Assembly (NCBI GenBank): GCA_018296165.2
Contig: JACKQL020000002.1
Coordinates: 1,612,001 to 1,676,000 of the forward strand
Source of the DNA: Termitomyces sp. T153
Lineage: Eukaryota > Basidiomycota > Agaricomycetes > Agaricales > Lyophyllaceae
DNA: 64,000 nt
Direction of reading: 5' to 3'
Part shown: piece by piece, positions 62,201 to 64,000 of the stretch
How positions within the stretch are numbered: the first letter of the stretch is position 1
Layout of the letters: each line of letters opens with the position of its first letter
Program-made: the position numbers and the translations under genes
Notes under the pieces: model-generated
Told to the model about the DNA's origin: nothing
Seen by the model: only the letters and a program-made list of their open reading frames with translations
The model's database searches: none

Positions 62201-64000
62201 ATGGACCTCTCTGCGCTCCTCACGTCCTCCAAGAGCCTCACGTCCCATCTCTCCCGCCCAAATCTCCCTGCAGTCCACCTCTCCTTGGACCAGATCGAGG
62301 CCCAGTCTCGCCGTCTCGTTGCCCACCAGCCCGGCACAGACACAGATCGCGCGTATGTTTCTTTTCTTCTCTTCTGCTCCATCCTCACCCCGTCTCCAGA
62401 AACTATCTACTAGCCCAGGCCCATGTCGACGCTTCGGCGCTTTCAAATTCTGTCGCCCACCTCAACACCTCCACCACTTTCTCGCCACTCCAGCCTCTCC
62501 AAGACACCGACGTCGCTGGCTATCTTCGCCATGCTCATGAACAGAATCTCATTTCAACGATCGAAGAGGGCAGGAAAGAGACCCAGGAGGAGTTTTACCG
62601 CGCTCTGGAGGAGCGCAGCCAACGCGACTGGGAGGCAAAAAAGAAACGCGTCTTTGAGGAGCTGGGCGGCCGCGCAACAGGAGACAATCGTGCCATGGCA
62701 GAACTCAAGAAGAGCACCCGTGGCAAGAGTCTACTCATGGTGAATACACCTCCTCTGCTGCTTGCGCCAATATTCTGAACCCGGCCACAGCAGTCAACCG
62801 TCGCTCCTACCCTTTCCCTCCAAATGCAAAACAAAATGATGGCCTACGACCGCGTCATTACAGATTTCAATGTTGCCCGCCTTAGAGGGACTTCGTACCC
62901 ACTCGTCCACTCCTTCCTCTCTGCCTCTACTGCCGTAGATCCCGACGTAAGTTCGTATATGTACTTCATCAATCAACCTTAACATCCTTCTAGTCTCGAT
63001 ACACACGGATGTCCCAGATTTTCCATATACTGGCCAAAATAACTGCCGAACCTCCTGCATTGCCCCCGATCGAGCATGCCAGTGCCCATATTCTCAATGC
63101 CCCTCTTTTTGAACGCAAATATGCACGCGCTTACCTTCGTGACCCTTCATCTCGGGACGCCATTGCTCTTCGACGACAGATAGCAAAGGGTGCGCGCGAA
63201 GCACTAGAAGAACAATATTGGGATGTTTTGGAGCGGACAATTCAAGCACGGCCAACGGAGGCTCGTCTGGGCGGAGACCCTAGCGTTGCCAACAAGGTCA
63301 GAGCTTTCTTGTTTGTGCGCTTTTATCGTAATGGGGAGTGGGAAGATAGAATCGAGGTGCGTTCCTGTTTCTCTGGTGTCATTCATTCCTCTCATACTTG
63401 TGTGCAGTTGGTCGCTGGTCAGCCGTTGTGGGCCAGATTGTTCTACCTTGTTCGCACTGGTCATGTAGAAGAGGCATTGGCAGAGGCCCTCAAGTTCCAA
63501 GATGCTATTCAGCATCGTGAAGCCAGTTTCTTGACACACTTCAAAACTTGGATCGAGTCGCCCGAGCGCAAGTATGTCATTCGAATTTTCAGTTTGATTT
63601 TTCTCTGACAGGCTGTAAAAGACTCCCAAAGACTCACCGCGATCATCTCCAAACCGTCTACAACGCTCACATGCTGCATTCGGCCACCGCGGATCCCTTC
63701 AAATTGGCATTATACAAACTCATGGGCAAGCTCGAGCCCTCGCGCAGAAGTGTACATCTTGTGACCACAACGACGGAGGATTGGATCTGGTTTCAACTCG
63801 CTATGCTTGACGAGGACGAGGAGGGTGGGCTTCGCGCACTATCTGAGGTCCTCTTGGGTTATGGCGAGCGCCACTTTGAAGCTCACCAACAAAGGGGTGT
63901 ATGGGCCAGTGTGCTTCTTATGTGCGGTCAATTTGAAAGAGTGGGTGCCGTTTGAGTGTTACTCTTAATCTATTATTAATTTTGGTATAGGCTGTAGCAG
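62201..64000 (+). CDS. NIC96: Nucleoporin NIC96/NUP93, 5' part (cut by window end)
   Basis: A scaffold nucleoporin of the inner ring of the nuclear pore complex. ATG at 62201 (MDLSALLTSSKSLTSHL). The N-terminal coiled region (NYLLAQAHVDASALSNSV, AHEQNLISTIEEGRKETQEEFYRALEER) is followed by the alpha-solenoid: MAYDRVITDFNVARLRG, YPLVHSFL, QYWDVLERTIQARPTEARLGGDPSVANKVRAFL, GQPLWARLFYLVRTGHVEEAL, YKLMGKLEPSRRSVHLVTTTTEDWIWFQLAML and YGERHFEAHQQRGVWASVLLMCGQFE. DWIWFQLAM is typical of the family. Introns near 62353-62414, 62747-62792, 62948-62993, 63296-63298 (uncertain), 63357-63408, 63570-63621 and 63943-63990. About half of the protein is in view. Confidence 0.92.

Noticed and set aside
63296..63300. 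Extra intron in NIC96 at AAGGTCAGA
   Set aside because: The frame runs through it (NKVRAFLFVRFYR matches the family), so the GT is most likely just coding sequence.

Overview
The window is genomic DNA from a filamentous basidiomycete, most likely an Agaricomycete. The right-hand genes have many short introns (about 50-70 bp, GT..AG), compact spacing and clear fungal orthologues. The left part is packed with Ty3/Gypsy LTR retroelements, including a chromovirus with a C-terminal chromodomain. All functional calls come from reading the translated sequence and from family knowledge; no database search was run.

Positions 1-26,000 are a transposon graveyard. Four copies of one LTR family can be delimited by their TGTCA...TGACA ends and a shared TATATAAG box: 430-1365 (-), 7378-8545 (-), 21439-22394 (+) and a partial copy at 24122-24631 (-). 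A very decayed chromovirus lies on the minus strand (about 1366-8545). Its 5' end interrupts an older Gypsy integrase (8546-9027). A different Gypsy gag-protease (11143-14080) abuts a better preserved chromovirus (about 14098-22394, +). That element carries gag, two tandem retropepsin-like domains, RT, RNase H, integrase, chromodomain, an antisense Cys-cluster ORF, a polypurine tract and a 3' LTR. A third gag-protease fragment follows (22528-24120). Nearly all in-frame stops and catalytic-site losses are single C-to-T or G-to-A transitions, many at former CpG sites, which fits repeat-directed methylation and deamination.

Positions 26,300-64,000 are a gene-dense housekeeping region: RFC1 (-), a SURF6/Rrp14-like ribosome biogenesis factor (+), a peroxisomal SCP2-type thiolase (+), the splicing helicase PRP16 (+), a broken AAA-ATPase-like gene (+), a Sel1-repeat protein (+), an ABC transporter (+), DOT1 H3K79 methyltransferase (+), a giant UvrD/TPR (TRANK1-like) helicase (-), the Rab GTPase SEC4 (+), ARP5 of INO80 (-) and the start of nucleoporin NIC96 (+), cut by the window end. 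Three divergent pairs share intergenic gaps of only 80-137 bp. The genes share mainly nuclear functions but form no obvious pathway cluster.

The least explained signals are (i) an antisense reading frame inside the chromovirus, between pol and the 3' LTR, with a C-x2-C-x6-C ... C-x2-C-x6-C arrangement followed by a coiled coil, and (ii) a second minus-strand relic with the same cysteine spacing at 9.2-10.4 kb.
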